This document shows, piece by piece, positions 39,565 through 48,312 of a stretch of 63,566 nt of DNA. The notes beneath the pieces were generated by a model that was not told where the DNA came from, ran no database searches, and worked only from the letters and a program-made list of their open reading frames with translations. The DNA comes from DAOTVC01 sp034437215 (GTDB taxonomy: Bacteria; Chloroflexota; Anaerolineae; B4-G1; SLSP01), in the NCBI GenBank assembly GCA_034437215.1, contig DAOTVC010000068.1, positions 1 to 63,566 on the forward strand. The letters run 5' to 3'. The number at the start of each line of letters is the position of its first letter. Position 1 is the stretch's first letter. A program made the position numbers and the translations under genes.

Positions 39565-40692
39565 TCAGCTCCCCCCGATGCCCAGTTGGTAGAGGGAGCG
39601 GGCGATGGTCTTGGCTGCTTCCGGGCGGGCCAGGGAGCGAGAGCGCTCGCCCATCTCCTGCAGGCGCTCGGGGGCGCTCAGCAGCGCTGTGACCGCCGCC
39701 GCTGCCCGTTGGGGCTGGGGGGCCCAGAGTCCTGCACCGTGCTCTACCACGTAGTCGACGTTGCCCGTCTCCTGTCCGGGAATGGCGCTGTAGAGGACGA
39801 GGGGGCGCCCGGCGATGAAGGTCTCAGCCAGCGTGTTGGGGCCGGCTTTGGTGACGACGAGGTCGGCGGCGCGCATCCAGACCTCCATCTCGTGGACGAA
39901 GCCCTCGACCTGCAGCGGAAAGGTCGTTCGAAGAGCCGAGAGCGCTTCGTAGAGCTGGCGGTTGCGTCCTGTGATGGCTGCGAGGTGTGCCGCGGGCCGG
40001 CGTGTGACGACTGCCTGCACCACCTGAGCGAGGGGTCCCATCCCCTCACCTCCTCCGATAAAGAGCACCAGGGGGCCTTCCGCCGGCAGGGCGAGGCGGG
40101 CACGGGCCTCTCTCTGGTCGAGGTGGGCCGCGTCGGCGAAACGGCGTCGGGTGGGCATGCCGGCGACGTGCAGCCGTTGCGGGGCCTGGCACCAACGTGC
40201 CGCCCGCATACGGGCCTCCTCGGTGGGGACGATGTAGAGGTCGTGCCCGGGCGCAAACCAGGCGGCGTGGACCGTCACCAGGTCGAGGGTCACCGTCGCC
40301 AGGGGCACAGCGGGCTGCATCCGGCGGCGTACCATGCTCAGGATGTAGTTGGGCACGGCGTGGAAGGAGACGATCACGTCCGCCGGGTGGAGCTGCAGCA
40401 GACGCTGGCACGCCCCTCGAGTGTAAGGCCAGGCGAGGTGGGTGAGCGTGCGCACCCGTCGCCATCCGTTGGTGAGCTCGTAACCCACATGCCACGGAAC
40501 CCCGCCCAGCCCCACCATATGTGGGTACCAGTGTGGAATGTTCCGAAAGGGCCAACGCTCCAGCGCCTTGAAGACGTCAACAAGGTCGACCTCAATCGCG
40601 GTACCGTAGAGGTGCTGCAGGGCCTCGCGTACTGCCTCGGCACCCGCACGGTGTCCCCCACCGGTGTCAGAGAAGAGGAAGAGAAAGCGCAT
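39565..40692 (-). CDS. UgtP/MGDG-synthase-like glycosyltransferase
   Basis: 375 aa from ATG 40692. It starts MRFLFLFSDTGGGHRAGAEAV, the diagnostic GGGH-x-x-A motif of monogalactosyldiacylglycerol synthases and UgtP-type diacylglycerol glucosyltransferases (GT28). The C-terminal half has LVLFIGGGEGMGPL, GFVHEMEVWMRAADLVVTKAGPNTLAE and ETGNVDYVVEHGAG, the UDP-sugar-binding end. It probably makes membrane glycolipid. It ends the gmk-rhomboid-DUF951 operon (37-nt gap). Confidence 0.87.
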   Translation of the reverse strand: MRFLFLFSDTGGGHRAGAEAVREALQHLYGTAIEVDLVDVFKALERWPFRNIPHWYPHMVGLGGVPWHVGYELTNGWRRVRTLTHLAWPYTRGACQRLLQLHPADVIVSFHAVPNYILSMVRRRMQPAVPLATVTLDLVTVHAAWFAPGHDLYIVPTEEARMRAARWCQAPQRLHVAGMPTRRRFADAAHLDQREARARLALPAEGPLVLFIGGGEGMGPLAQVVQAVVTRRPAAHLAAITGRNRQLYEALSALRTTFPLQVEGFVHEMEVWMRAADLVVTKAGPNTLAETFIAGRPLVLYSAIPGQETGNVDYVVEHGAGLWAPQPQRAAAAVTALLSAPERLQEMGERSRSLARPEAAKTIARSLYQLGIGGS

Positions 40693-40729
40693 CTTGCATC
40701 TTGGTCCTTTCGTGGCCTTTTCTGGCCGC

Positions 40730-40942
40730 TTACGAGGCCCCTGGGGGACCCCGCTCAATGAGGCGCTTGATCCGGCGCTCGAAGCGGCTGCGCGGGATGA
40801 GGACGTAGCGCGCACAGGTCAAACACTCGGCGCCGATGTCCGCTCCGACCCGTTCGATGCGCCAGGTGTACCCGCCGCAAGGGTGGGGTTTGCGCAGTTC
40901 GACCACGTCACCGACGCGCAAATCCATGGGGGGCAGGGGCAT
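40730..40942 (-). CDS. DUF951-family small protein
   Basis: 70 aa. Phrase set LRVGDVVELRKPHPCGGYTWRIERVGADIGAECLTCARYVLIPRS matches the DUF951 family. Two conserved cysteines sit in CLTCARY. Family function is unknown; it is usually near housekeeping genes. It lies 6 nt after the rhomboid gene. The first ATG at 40942 is used, though an internal ATG (MDLRVG) is also possible. Confidence 0.88.
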   Translation of the reverse strand: MPLPPMDLRVGDVVELRKPHPCGGYTWRIERVGADIGAECLTCARYVLIPRSRFERRIKRLIERGPPGAS

Positions 40943-40948
40943 CTGCTC

Positions 40949-41698
40949 TTAACCTCGGATCAGGAGTGCCGTGATGAAGAGGGCCAGACAGACGCCGAAG
41001 AGGATGACCGCGCCGAGGAGCTCCTGGCGACGGGGACCCTCGCTCACGACCCGGGGATAGAAACCGCCCTCGACGAAGCGGTACCGGGGCACAAGGGCCA
41101 GCCCTGCCAGAAAGCCGAAGAGGGTGCCCCCCAGGTGTCCCCAGAGACTGATGCCCGGCGACAGGCCGATGGCGAGGTTCACCAGAGCCATCGTGGCGAG
41201 GTTCGCGAGACGTCTTCGTCCACCGGCGATATTCTCCTGATGCTGCCAGTAGTAGGCCAGGAGGGCCCCGAGCACCCCCAGGACGGCACCCGACGCTCCT
41301 ACCGTGACGGTGTTCAAGGGGGTAAAGAGCAGAACGGCAAGACTTCCGCCCACGAGGGCGAAGGTATAGGTGACCAGGAAGCGCAGGGTCCCGAAGATGG
41401 CCTCCATCTCTCTGCCCAAGAGGTAGAGGGCGTACATGTTGAAGCCGATATGCATGACGCCGGCGTGCAGAAAACCTGACATCAAGAGGCGCCACCACTC
41501 GCCTCTCTGGATGACGCGGATCGGAACCAGGGCGCCCAGGCCATAGAGTAGATTGCTTGACAGGAGGGTGAGAAAAAAGATGAGCACGTTAACCGCGATG
41601 AGGGCATAGGTGGCGCGGACGGGAAAGAGAGGGAACCGCGCTCCCCACAGGGGTGGAGGATAGGGTTCGGGGTCCTGGTCGGGGCGGTAGGAATCCAT
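40949..41698 (-). CDS. Rhomboid-family intramembrane serine protease
   Basis: 249 aa with about six to seven membrane helices. Ser136 in GASGAVLG and His188 in HLGGTLFG form the catalytic dyad, and HIGFNMYALY (with HAGVMHIGFN) carries the conserved His-Asn of helix 2. Cleaves membrane-protein substrates inside or near the bilayer. The gmk stop is 15 nt upstream and the DUF951 start 6 nt downstream, so it is part of a four-gene operon. Confidence 0.93.
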   Translation of the reverse strand: MDSYRPDQDPEPYPPPLWGARFPLFPVRATYALIAVNVLIFFLTLLSSNLLYGLGALVPIRVIQRGEWWRLLMSGFLHAGVMHIGFNMYALYLLGREMEAIFGTLRFLVTYTFALVGGSLAVLLFTPLNTVTVGASGAVLGVLGALLAYYWQHQENIAGGRRRLANLATMALVNLAIGLSPGISLWGHLGGTLFGFLAGLALVPRYRFVEGGFYPRVVSEGPRRQELLGAVILFGVCLALFITALLIRG

Positions 41699-41713
41699 CG
41701 TTTGTCTCCTCGG

Positions 41714-42343
41714 TTACAGATCGACCCGGCGAGGGTGAACGCGGGAGTGTTCGGCCTCGATGATGGAGAGGATGGTGTCTACCGCCTGATGCAGGTGGGA
41801 GTCGGGGTTGACGACGAGGTAGTCGAACTCCTCGATCCGCTTCAGCTCCTCACGGGCGATCTGGAAGCGGCGGCGAATCTGCTCTTCGCTGTCCGTCGCC
41901 CGCTTGTGCAGCCGCTGGAGGAGCTCCTCCTCGGAGGCGGCGGTCAGGAAAACCAGAATCGCTTCCGGGACGATAGTCTTGACGGTCGCTGCGCCCTGGA
42001 CGTCCAGTCGCATCACCACGTCCTTGCCACTCGTCAGGGCCTCCCGCACCTGCTGCTTGGGGATGCCCTTGTGCTGCCCGTAGACGAGGGCGTGTTCCAG
42101 CAGCTCGTCCTCCTCGATCATCTTCTCGAACTCCGTTTCAGAGATGAAGAAGTAGTCCTTTCCGTGCTCCTCCTGCGGGCGGGGGGCACGGGTAGTCGCT
42201 GTGACCACAAAGTGGAAGGGATAGTCACGCTCCTGGATCTGTTGAACCACGCTGTCCTTCCCCACACCGGAGGGACCGGAGATGACGATGAGGAGCGGGG
42301 GATGAGTGGGGTTGTAGGGATCAGGACTCTTTTTCATTTCCAT
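41714..42343 (-). CDS. gmk: Guanylate kinase
   Basis: 209 aa from ATG 42343 (GAGGTACAACCTGAA upstream); a longer GTG-initiated reading adds about 20 doubtful residues. Converts GMP plus ATP to GDP plus ADP. P-loop is SGPSGVGKDS, with Asp where many members have Ser or Thr. GMP-binding TATTRAPRPQE and GKDYFFIS, and the lid/LDVQGAATVK segment are conserved. First gene of the operon gmk, rhomboid, DUF951, glycolipid transferase. Confidence 0.94.
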   Translation of the reverse strand: MEMKKSPDPYNPTHPPLLIVISGPSGVGKDSVVQQIQERDYPFHFVVTATTRAPRPQEEHGKDYFFISETEFEKMIEEDELLEHALVYGQHKGIPKQQVREALTSGKDVVMRLDVQGAATVKTIVPEAILVFLTAASEEELLQRLHKRATDSEEQIRRRFQIAREELKRIEEFDYLVVNPDSHLHQAVDTILSIIEAEHSRVHPRRVDL

Positions 42344-42349
42344 TTCAGG

Positions 42350-42377
42350 TTGTACCTCGATCTCTTCCGTGTATAAT
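42350..42377 (+). promoter_or_regulatory. Promoter of the FmdB-type zinc-ribbon gene
   Basis: TTGTAC (42350-42355), 16-nt spacer, TATAAT (42372-42377), about 70 nt before the ATG at 42448. It overlaps the gmk 5' region, so the two divergent genes may interfere. Confidence 0.6.
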
Positions 42378-42447
42378 TTACGCTGCACCGTGGGATTTAC
42401 CACTCACGGCACTTGTATATAGTACATGCGGACGGGAGAAAAACAAG

Positions 42448-42861
42448 ATGCCGATTTACGAGTATCGCTGTCAAGAGTGTCGCCGGCGCTTTGCGGTCTT
42501 CTGGCGCACCTTCTCGGATGCCAAGCCCGGTGAGGTGACCTGCCGTCACTGCGGTTCGGAACAGGTGAAGCGGCTGGTGTCCCGAGTTCGGGTGGTCCGC
42601 TCCGAGGAGAGTCGCATGGAGGATCTCGCCGATCCCGGTGAATGGGGTGACCTCGACGAGAACGATCCTAAGAGCATGGGCCGCTTCATGCGCAAGATGA
42701 TGAACGAGATGGGGGATGAGGTGGACGACCTGGGGCCGGAGTTCGAGGAGGTCGTCGATCGCCTGGAGTCCGGACAGTCCCCCGAGGAGATCGAAAAGGA
42801 GGTGCCCGACCTCATGGAGGGAGCAGGTGAGGGCGACTTCGATGTGGGAGACGTGGACTAG
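42448..42861 (+). CDS. FmdB-family zinc-ribbon protein
   Basis: 137 aa. Starts MPIYEYRCQECRRRF, and CRHCG follows at about residue 32, the four-cysteine ribbon of the FmdB/CxxC-CxxC-SSSS family. The C-terminal 80 residues are acidic and helical (MRKMMNEMGDEVDDLGPEF), longer than in minimal members. Transcriptional role suggested for FmdB is unproven here. A GC-rich terminator hairpin follows. Confidence 0.88.
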   Translation: MPIYEYRCQECRRRFAVFWRTFSDAKPGEVTCRHCGSEQVKRLVSRVRVVRSEESRMEDLADPGEWGDLDENDPKSMGRFMRKMMNEMGDEVDDLGPEFEEVVDRLESGQSPEEIEKEVPDLMEGAGEGDFDVGDVD

Positions 42862-42868
42862 AGGAGCG

Positions 42869-42911
42869 GCGCGCGGGGTTACTCGCCTCTAGGGGGGAGA
42901 ACCCCGCGCGC
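42869..42911 (+). terminator. GC-rich terminator hairpin
   Basis: GCGCGCGGGGTT (42869-42880) pairs with AACCCCGCGCGC (42900-42911). No strong U run follows, but it lies directly after the stop and faces no plus-strand gene. Confidence 0.6.
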
Positions 42912-43070
42912 CCCCAGCCCTTTGAGGCTGACGGGCCAACTCGCGACGGCGTGAGCGCCTGCCGCCAGGCAGAGCTCCTCATCTCGGGCCATCGCCTGCA
43001 CTGTGAGCGATGGTGGGGATCTGTGGATGCCATTACCCTTATGCAGACGCCCGGTGGCCTTACCTGACAG

Positions 43071-44918
43071 CTATCCGAAGCCGCCGCCTCCCCCGCCGCT
43101 GCCGCCGCCTCCCCCGCCACCCCCGCCGCTCCATCCGCCACCGCCGCTGCCGGAGCTGGAAGGGGTGCTGCTGAAGGTGCTGGAGGTCGTGTTGAGCATG
43201 GAGATGAGCCCGTCGGACATGGACTGCAGCCCCCCGGAGAGCCCTTCGCTGGCCTCGTTGAGGGAGGGTAGACCTCCACCGCTGCGCCCACCCCCGCCGG
43301 GTGCCATACTTCCTCTCCCCGTACTGCGACCGGGCGCGTAGTAGGGGCGGTACCAGGTGGGGAGGGGGACGAAGGTGTCGGTGGGGAGCCGGGTGAACTT
43401 GTTGACCCAGGAGCGCTCCATGCCGAAAGCGATGGCGTAAGGTAGATACTTCTCGAAGAGCTCCGTCGCCTGCTGCAGATCAGTGTAACGCTCCAGATCC
43501 TCCAGATAGCGCTTGAAGGCCTTCCACTTGAGCGCCAGCTCCTTCCCCTCGCGGGTCTTGTGGGGCATGAACTGGGCCAGGACCAGCATCAGGACGCCCA
43601 GGAGACCGATGGCGCCCCCCGGACAGAAGGCCGCTCCCTCCACCCAGCTGCTCAGCAGACAGGAGAGGGCCACGGAGAGGAGGATGCCCACGACCAGGAT
43701 GAGGCCCCCGAGGGCCGAATAACGCCCCCGGACGCTGTTGGGGCTGGCGGGGAAGTAGCCTCGCTCGACGAGGGTCTCGTAGAGCCGCTTCTTGATACCC
43801 GGCACCTTCTTGTAAAACTTCTCTCGCAGGTCGTCCAACCGCCGGCTCTCCCGCCCCCCGAGGACGGCGTCGATCAGCTGCCCTTCGTAGGGCTCCAGAT
43901 CCGTCCGGGATTTCTCGGTGCGACGAAAGGTGAACTCGCGGTTGGTGGTGTTGAAGATACCCTTCTTCTGCTCCTCCTCGAAGATCAGGTACCCTCGCCG
44001 TGCCAGATCGACGAGGGTGGCGACGATGTCCTCCATGTCGACCTTTTCGTCCACCAGGGCGCCCACCACGCCGGGAGGATCGGCGGAGGGGGGCTGGGGC
44101 AGGATGTCGGCCGGGATCTCCAGCTGGGGATCGCGCCCCTTCACGTACCAGAGGAAGATCAGGCCGGCTGCGCCCAGAACGAGCAGAAAGAGGCTGCCGA
44201 AGAGGGTCAGGAGGGTGATAGCATCTCCGTACTGGTCTTGGAAGTCCTCCCGCTGCTGCCAGGGAGCCGCTTCCCCCGCCACGACGCCGCTGGGGAACTG
44301 CACCCGTACCTCGAACTCCTCGCCGGGATTGACGGGCTCCAGCGCCTCGAAGGTGACCATCGCCGTGGCGGCGCCCCGCACCTCGGCGTCGATGCCGTAG
44401 GCCTCCGCTCGCTCCGCTTCCACGGGCAGGTTGACGGTGACCCGGCTCTCCTGGACGCGGGCGTCCAGATCGGAGGGCACGGCCTTCCACCAGAGCTGAT
44501 CGCCCTCCTCGTAATAGCGCACTGTGTCGCGGACGAGGTAGCGCAGCGTGTAGGTAGCGCGCCCCTCCGTGGGCGGGAAGTACCAGTAGATGTAGAGATC
44601 CCCATCTTCGATGGTGGTCCGGAAGGTGTAGGGTGCCTCGCTCTGGGAGCGCTCGTAGCTGCGCCCCTCTGCCTCCACGCTCACGTTGGTGATGTCGCCG
44701 ATGCGGCGCAGATCGATGTTGCGGTAGCCGAAGGTGAAGGTCCCCCCCGAGAAGTTGAGGACGTGGGTCTCCTCTACCCAGAAGGTTCCATCTTCATTCA
44801 CGGTGATTTCGACGTCCAGTCGTTGCCAGTAGAAGGACTTCTGTGCGTGCACCTCTCCCACGTGGAGCATTGAGAGCAGCAGGAGCAGACAGAGCCCCCA
44901 GGACCGCCACTTTTGCAT
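43071..44918 (-). CDS. DUF2207 membrane protein with Gly-rich tail
   Basis: 615 aa from ATG 44918 (GGAGGTAGGC upstream; the ATG 4 codons earlier lacks one). Signal peptide (about 1-26), an extracytoplasmic beta domain (about 30-225), a membrane helix (about 235-260), a cytoplasmic helical domain, further helices at about 400-450, and a C-terminus of Ser/Gly repeats (GGGGGGGGGSGGGGGGFG). This is the architecture of DUF2207 proteins, frequent in Firmicutes and Chloroflexota, of unknown function. Glycine-only tail is typical of the family. Confidence 0.9.
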   Translation of the reverse strand: MQKWRSWGLCLLLLLSMLHVGEVHAQKSFYWQRLDVEITVNEDGTFWVEETHVLNFSGGTFTFGYRNIDLRRIGDITNVSVEAEGRSYERSQSEAPYTFRTTIEDGDLYIYWYFPPTEGRATYTLRYLVRDTVRYYEEGDQLWWKAVPSDLDARVQESRVTVNLPVEAERAEAYGIDAEVRGAATAMVTFEALEPVNPGEEFEVRVQFPSGVVAGEAAPWQQREDFQDQYGDAITLLTLFGSLFLLVLGAAGLIFLWYVKGRDPQLEIPADILPQPPSADPPGVVGALVDEKVDMEDIVATLVDLARRGYLIFEEEQKKGIFNTTNREFTFRRTEKSRTDLEPYEGQLIDAVLGGRESRRLDDLREKFYKKVPGIKKRLYETLVERGYFPASPNSVRGRYSALGGLILVVGILLSVALSCLLSSWVEGAAFCPGGAIGLLGVLMLVLAQFMPHKTREGKELALKWKAFKRYLEDLERYTDLQQATELFEKYLPYAIAFGMERSWVNKFTRLPTDTFVPLPTWYRPYYAPGRSTGRGSMAPGGGGRSGGGLPSLNEASEGLSGGLQSMSDGLISMLNTTSSTFSSTPSSSGSGGGGWSGGGGGGGGGSGGGGGGFG

Positions 44919-45089
44919 GCCTACCTCCATTTTTGACCGTCAGGTTGACGCGTTATCCGACAGATCTACCCTAATGATATGCGAAATGGGGGAAAAATAA
45001 AGTTAGAGAATAGGTGGTAAGTCTGCTCTCTGTTTGGCTTTCGCTCGAACGGGTGTAGGATGGGAGTGTTTTGAGAACGAGGAGGTCCG

Positions 45090-45281
45090 ATGGCTGATCC
45101 CTACCTGCACTCCGTAACCCAGCGTGGCGATCGCTTTTACGTGGACGATATCGACGACCTGAACACCTTTGTCCAACGGAAGGCCCGAGAGATGGAGGGG
45201 CAACCGCGGAAGCATCTGTGTTACAGGGCCGGTGCGTGGCTCCGGACGCGCTTCTGGGATCGGGGGAGGCGGGCACGATGA
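45090..45281 (+). CDS. Small charged protein, translationally coupled to a Nudix enzyme
   Basis: 63 aa from ATG 45090 with an excellent GAGGAGGT Shine-Dalgarno. Acidic first half (YVDDIDDLNTF), basic second half (RTRFWDRGRRAR). Not recognised. Its TGA overlaps the Nudix ATG (ATGA at 45278-45281), which supports it as a real gene. May bind or modulate the Nudix protein. Confidence 0.7.
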   Translation: MADPYLHSVTQRGDRFYVDDIDDLNTFVQRKAREMEGQPRKHLCYRAGAWLRTRFWDRGRRAR

Positions 45282-45841
45282 AGGCCTGGCGGACGCTCTC
45301 GCGGCAGGTGCTCCTCGAACGGGCGCCCTATCTGCGCGTGGAGGAGCACACCGTCGAACTCCCCGACGGCCAGGTCATCGCCGACTGGCCCTGGTTGGTG
45401 CTGCCCGACTTCGCCATCGTCATCGCGGTGACGGAGGAGGGAGCGTTCCTCTGCTTCCGGCAGACGAAGTACGCCGTCGAGGGGCCGGTGCTGGCGCCCA
45501 TCGGCGGCTATCTGGAGCCGGAGGAGGCGCCCCTGCCCGCCGCGAAACGCGAGCTTCTCGAGGAGACGGGCTACGCGGCGCCCGCCTGGCACGACCTGGG
45601 ACACTTTGCCGTGGATGGGAACCGCGGAGCCGGGACGGCCCATCTCTTCTTGGCCCTCGATGCCCGCCGGGTGGGGGAGCCCAACGCCGACGACCTGGAG
45701 GAGCAGGAGCTCCTGCTCCTGACGCGGGCCGAGGTCGAGGCGGCGGTGCGGGCGGGCAGCTTCAAGGTGCTGCCCTGGGCCACGGCCTTCAGCCTGGCCC
45801 TCCTGCGGCTCTCCGGCTCTGCTCTCGCGTCTGGGAGCTAA
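45278..45841 (+). CDS. Nudix hydrolase, ADP-ribose-pyrophosphatase-like
   Basis: 187 aa from ATG 45278. The Nudix box is GGYLEPEEAPLPAAKRELLEETG (about residues 76-98); the expected G-x5-E-x7-REUxEE-x-GU pattern is present. The N-terminal LPDFAIVIAVTEEGAFLCFRQ is typical of ADP-ribose or sugar-nucleotide pyrophosphatases, which hydrolyse a pyrophosphate bond. Exact substrate unclear. The stop codon overlaps the convergent GNAT stop (45838-45841). Confidence 0.88.
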   Translation: MKAWRTLSRQVLLERAPYLRVEEHTVELPDGQVIADWPWLVLPDFAIVIAVTEEGAFLCFRQTKYAVEGPVLAPIGGYLEPEEAPLPAAKRELLEETGYAAPAWHDLGHFAVDGNRGAGTAHLFLALDARRVGEPNADDLEEQELLLLTRAEVEAAVRAGSFKVLPWATAFSLALLRLSGSALASGS

Positions 45842-46272
45842 TCGATGTGGCGGATCATGAGCCGGTCGGGTGTGGTGATGGCGTCAAACTCGCCGTACCG
45901 GCGGTAGAGCTCGTGGGCGTCGCGCGTCGCTAACAGGAGGCGCCGGATGTTCCGCAGATCGGGATGCGCGATGAGGCAGCCGACGAGCCACTTGCCCAGC
46001 CCCGGACCACGGTGGGATTCGAGGATGAAGACGTCGCAGAGCCAGCCGAAGGTGGCGTAGTCGGTGACCACGCGGGCGAAGCCCACCAACCGCTCGGCCT
46101 CGTAGAGCCCGAAGCAGAGGGAGTGCTCGATGGAGGTCTCCACGACCGCGCGGGGGCGTTCGCGGGCCCAGTAGGAACGCTCGGAGAGGTAGGCGTGGAC
46201 AGCGTCGATATCCAGCAGCGCCTTGTCGGTGCTGAGCAGAAAGCGGTCGCGTCGGCATTCGTAGGGCTTCAT
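45838..46272 (-). CDS. GNAT-family acetyltransferase
   Basis: 144 aa from ATG 46272 with CAGGAGGTACA directly upstream. VGFARVVTDYATFGWLCDVFILESHRGPGLGKWLVGCLI contains the acetyl-CoA loop (HRGPGLG, the R/Q-x-x-G-x-G/A form). Resembles the GNAT subfamily that includes small YjhA/ArgA-like proteins. Its stop overlaps that of the Nudix gene by 4 bp. Downstream (minus strand) is the 3' end of that gene; no terminator is seen between. Confidence 0.88.
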   Translation of the reverse strand: MKPYECRRDRFLLSTDKALLDIDAVHAYLSERSYWARERPRAVVETSIEHSLCFGLYEAERLVGFARVVTDYATFGWLCDVFILESHRGPGLGKWLVGCLIAHPDLRNIRRLLLATRDAHELYRRYGEFDAITTPDRLMIRHID

Positions 46273-46533
46273 TGTACCTCCTGGTTGGAGAACGCGTTTG
46301 AGTGGCCCGACCGAGTGTATTGGACCGGTCACCGGGCTCTTTTTGTGCATGGATGCCGGCTATTGTAGTAGGATTTGGGTGTGTTTCAACTCAGTTGGAA
46401 GGCATCGTCTGTGGCTCAAGCCACAGGCTACCACGAAGCAAGTCTGCTTCAGCAAGCACACTGCCGGAAGCACATCCTTAGTCGGCTGCAGCCGACTTCA
46501 ATAGGGTAGCCAGCGGTTTATGAAGTTTAAAAT

Positions 46534-46819
46534 ATTTAGTCGGGTCATAGAGGTTGACGCGCGGTGTGACGGGACTGAAGTCCCTCCCTGGGACGCGCTG
46601 CGCGCGCCGGGCGTCGGCCTACGCCGACGCGGCTCTAAGTCGAGGAGATTTTAGCGCCCGCGTAGGCGGGCGCCCGGCCGTAGGCCTGGGTAGCGGACTT
46701 CAGTCCGCGTCTTAGGTGGGGCTGAAGGGCCAGGGGCGTGCACGTGTATAGACCGGGCGGTTATGACAGCGGGTAATAGAGCGGCATCGGAGTTACCCGA
46801 TTATTTTCCTAAAGTCCAT
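46534..46819. repeat. 286-bp direct repeat, copy A
   Basis: Begins ATTTAGTCGGGTCATAG and ends CTAAAGTCCAT. Contains hairpins GGGACT/AGTCCC (46571-46584), GCGTCGGC/GCCGACGC (46611-46630), GCGCCCG/CGGGCGC (46654-46673) and GCGGACT/AGTCCGC (46693-46708). The second copy starts 335 bp later with only scattered differences. Confidence 0.88.
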
Positions 46820-46868
46820 AATCCGGCTGGCTGCGTTTTGCCAGGAAGCCCACTGATGAACGGTAAAC

Positions 46869-47155
46869 ATTTAGTCGGGTCATAGAGGTTGACGCGCGGT
46901 GTGACGGGACTGAAGTCCCTCCCTGGGACGCGCTGCGCGCGCCGGGCGTCGGCCTCCGCCGACGCGGCTCTAAGTCGAGGAGATTTTAGCGCCCGCGTAG
47001 GCGGGCGCCCGGCCGTAGGCCTGGGTAGCGGACTTCAGTCCGCGTCTTAGGTGGGGCTGAAGGACCAGGGGCGTGCACGTGTATAGGCCGGGCGGTTATG
47101 ACATCGGGTAATAAAGCCGGCACCCGTGTTACCCGATTATTTTCTTAAAGTCCAT
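46869..47155. repeat. 286-bp direct repeat, copy B
   Basis: Near-identical to 46534-46819, with scattered substitutions and one extra base (for example GGCCTCCGCC for GGCCTACGCC). At the 3' end the sequence ATCGGGTAA ... TTACCCGAT adds another stem. Nearly identical spacers separate the hairpins, so both copies came from one event or are kept in step by conversion. Confidence 0.88.
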
Positions 47156-47298
47156 TAACCGCTGGCGGAGAGGACGTAGCCCGGCTCGGTTTAGCAGTAC
47201 TCGTCCAGATCAGTAACTCAAGTCAAACATACCCAAAGCATATAACCATCTTTTGAAGGAGATGCCGGCGCTTGTGTACGCTAGCTAAGTGCGAAAAC

Positions 47299-47338
47299 GA
47301 CTACTTGACTACCTGACTATGAGACTATCCGACTAATT
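47299..47338 (+). repeat. Five tandem octanucleotides in the DUF1028 gene leader
   Basis: GACTACTT, GACTACCT, GACTATGA, GACTATCC, GACTAATT, followed in the same 8-nt register by TTCGAGGA, GGTCAACC and the ATG at 47355. The Shine-Dalgarno (GAGGAGG) lies in the seventh unit. Confidence 0.85.
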
Positions 47339-47354
47339 TTCGAGGAGGTCAACC

Positions 47355-48236
47355 ATGTCTATACTTCCCATCGCCACCTTTTCCATCGTGGCCTACGATC
47401 CTGTGCGCCGGGAGTGGGGCGTCGCCGTGCAGTCGAAGTTCCTGGCCGCGGCGGCGGTCGTCTCCTGGGCGCGAGCGGGGGCGGGTGCAGTAGCGACCCA
47501 GGCCCACGCCAACGTCACCTACGGCCTTCAGGGTCTGGCTCTGATGGCGGAGGGGCTCTCCGCCGGGGAGACCGTGGAGCAGCTCGTGGAGGACGATCCC
47601 GACCGGGCCCTGCGCCAGCTGGGCGTGGTGGATCGCGAGGGGCGGGCGGCGGCCTTCACGGGTGCGGAGTGCTTCGCGTGGGCCGGGCACGTCGTGGGGG
47701 AGGGCTACGCTTGTCAGGGCAACATCCTCGTCGCGGGCACGGTGGAGGCCATGGCAGCACGCTTCGAGGAGGTGCGCGGCGGTGCCGGCGAGCTGGCGGA
47801 TTGGCTTGTCGAGGCGCTGGCCGCGGGGCAGATGGCGGGCGGTGACCGCCGCGGGCGTCAGGCGGCGGGAGTGATGGTGGTGCGCGAGGGGGGCGGCTAC
47901 GGCGGTAACAACGACCGCTATCTCGACCTGCGCGTCGACGACGATCCCTTCCCCATCCAGAAGTTGGGCCGGCTCCTGGAGATGCACCATCTCTACTTCG
48001 GTGAGGTGCAGCCGGAGGATCTCGTGCCCCTCGACGCCGTCACCGCCGAACTGCAGGCCATCCTCGTACAGACCGGGGATTACGCGGGTGCGGTGACGGG
48101 CACCTTTGACGCCGCCACGCGCAAGGCGCTGCGGGCCCTGGTGGGGCGTGAGAATCTGGAGGAGCGCTGGAAGGGCGACGAGGGCGTCATCGATCGTCTC
48201 GTGGTGGAGTACCTGCGGGAGCGCTTCGGCACCTAG
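47355..48236 (+). CDS. DUF1028 Ntn-hydrolase-fold protein
   Basis: 293 aa. Starts MSILPIATFSIVAYDPVRREWGVAVQSKFLA, the first strands of the DUF1028 family, which has an Ntn-hydrolase-like fold; the conserved AHANVTYG and CQGNILV follow. About 60 C-terminal residues (LQAILVQTGDYAGAVTGTFDAATRKALRALV) resemble a peptidoglycan-binding-like domain often fused to DUF1028. Activity is unknown; no signal peptide seen. ATG 47355 follows GAGGAGGTCAACC and the octanucleotide repeat leader. Confidence 0.9.
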   Translation: MSILPIATFSIVAYDPVRREWGVAVQSKFLAAAAVVSWARAGAGAVATQAHANVTYGLQGLALMAEGLSAGETVEQLVEDDPDRALRQLGVVDREGRAAAFTGAECFAWAGHVVGEGYACQGNILVAGTVEAMAARFEEVRGGAGELADWLVEALAAGQMAGGDRRGRQAAGVMVVREGGGYGGNNDRYLDLRVDDDPFPIQKLGRLLEMHHLYFGEVQPEDLVPLDAVTAELQAILVQTGDYAGAVTGTFDAATRKALRALVGRENLEERWKGDEGVIDRLVVEYLRERFGT

Positions 48237-48312
48237 CGCGGGTGCGCCTGCGACTTTGTCCTTCCTTTGACGTAGAAGAGTTGTGAGAAAAGAGTGCATC
48301 TGGAGGTGAAAG

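Larger units (their letters stand above)
46273..47354. other. Repeat-rich 1.08-kb intergenic region
   Basis: No plausible gene. From 46409 to 46497 come small palindromes: CTGTGGCT/AGCCACAG (46409-46426), GAAGCA/TGCTTC (46435-46450), and the perfect 18-mer AGTCGGCTGCAGCCGACT (46480-46497). A 286-bp direct repeat then occurs twice (46534-46819, 46869-47155). The leader of the DUF1028 gene, with octanucleotide repeats at 47299-47338, follows. Confidence 0.8.

Noticed and set aside
46409..47155. CRISPR-like array
   Set aside because: Palindromes are of different sequence and spacing; the large repeat occurs only twice and no uniform spacers exist.
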